Positions 12,870-12,917 of a stretch of DNA of 12,917 nt are shown here, one piece after another. Made by a program: the position numbers and the translations under genes. Below the pieces are notes generated by a model. It saw nothing but the letters and a program-made list of their open reading frames with translations, did no database searches and had not been told where the DNA came from. The first letter of the stretch is position 1, and the number at the start of each line of letters is the position of its first letter. Origin of the DNA: Gammaproteobacteria bacterium (GTDB taxonomy: Bacteria; Pseudomonadota; Gammaproteobacteria; Pseudomonadales; Azotimanducaceae); NCBI GenBank assembly GCA_003476445.1, contig DMUF01000018.1, forward strand, positions 1 to 12,917. Reading direction: 5' to 3'.

Positions 12870-12917
12870 TCAGATCAGGGGAACGATCAAGAGCGCGACG
12901 ATGTTGATGATCTTGAT
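12870..12917 (-). CDS. hppA: H+-translocating pyrophosphatase, C-terminal 15 residues (partial)
   Basis: Reading leftward from the edge, 15 codons give IKIINIVALLIVPLI, followed by TGA at 12870-12872. This matches the C-terminal membrane helix of bacterial membrane-bound proton pyrophosphatases, where an LIKIINIVALLIVP-type ending is conserved. These integral membrane enzymes use pyrophosphate hydrolysis to pump H+ (or Na+). The rest of the gene lies outside the window, so ion type and intactness cannot be judged. The strong terminator directly downstream supports this as a real gene end. Confidence 0.82.
   Translation of the reverse strand: MKIINIVALLIVPLI

Noticed and set aside
1..12917. 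Toxin-antitoxin, defence, retron, CRISPR or mobile-element genes
   Set aside because: I looked on both strands for short spaced repeats, transposase and integrase motifs, reverse transcriptase and nuclease signatures and saw none.

Overview
The window is GC-rich, densely coding bacterial DNA. An H+-pyrophosphatase C-terminus, Tex, an NhaR-type LysR regulator, a DUF192 protein and an Ada-like alkyltransferase together suggest a proteobacterium, most likely a gammaproteobacterium. That assignment is inferred from gene types and cannot be fixed from the sequence alone. I see no rRNA, tRNA, CRISPR array, insertion sequence or phage gene.

Left block (1-3668). Three minus-strand genes appear to be co-transcribed: a LEA-type lipoprotein (742-1212), a possible 40-residue membrane peptide (606-728), and an HTH/O6-alkylguanine-DNA alkyltransferase that runs off the left edge (1-609). 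Divergent from them is a PadR regulator (1316-1663), followed 4 nt later by an exported DUF192 protein (1668-2153). Facing these is a minus-strand pair: a SAM methyltransferase with a long uncharacterised N-terminal region (2433-3668) that overlaps by 29 nt a small helical protein of unknown function (2135-2461). This pair is the best candidate for an undescribed functional unit.

Middle (3669-5009). An nhaR-like regulator (3760-4653) starts divergently from the methyltransferase across a short gap holding two dyads, one with a LysR-type T-N11-A core. No antiporter gene is present. A small HPF/RaiA-like protein (4719-5009) converges on it.

Right block (5010-12917). Four genes look like accessory catabolism: a GMC flavin oxidoreductase (5198-6829), a GPH-type sugar/organic-solute symporter (9387-10850), an NTF2/SnoaL-like protein (10867-11418) and a Rieske non-haem iron oxygenase (11496-12764). 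The housekeeping gene tex (6872-9241) sits inside the set on the opposite strand. A plausible reading is uptake of an organic substrate followed by ring or methyl oxidation and alcohol oxidation; the substrate is unknown. The last 48 bases are the C-terminus of hppA, followed by a strong intrinsic terminator that insulates the oxygenase gene.

Leucine codon choice seems to change near 3.7 kb (TTG common and CTT absent to the left; CTT and CTG favoured to the right). This may mark a transfer boundary or simply differing gene histories.
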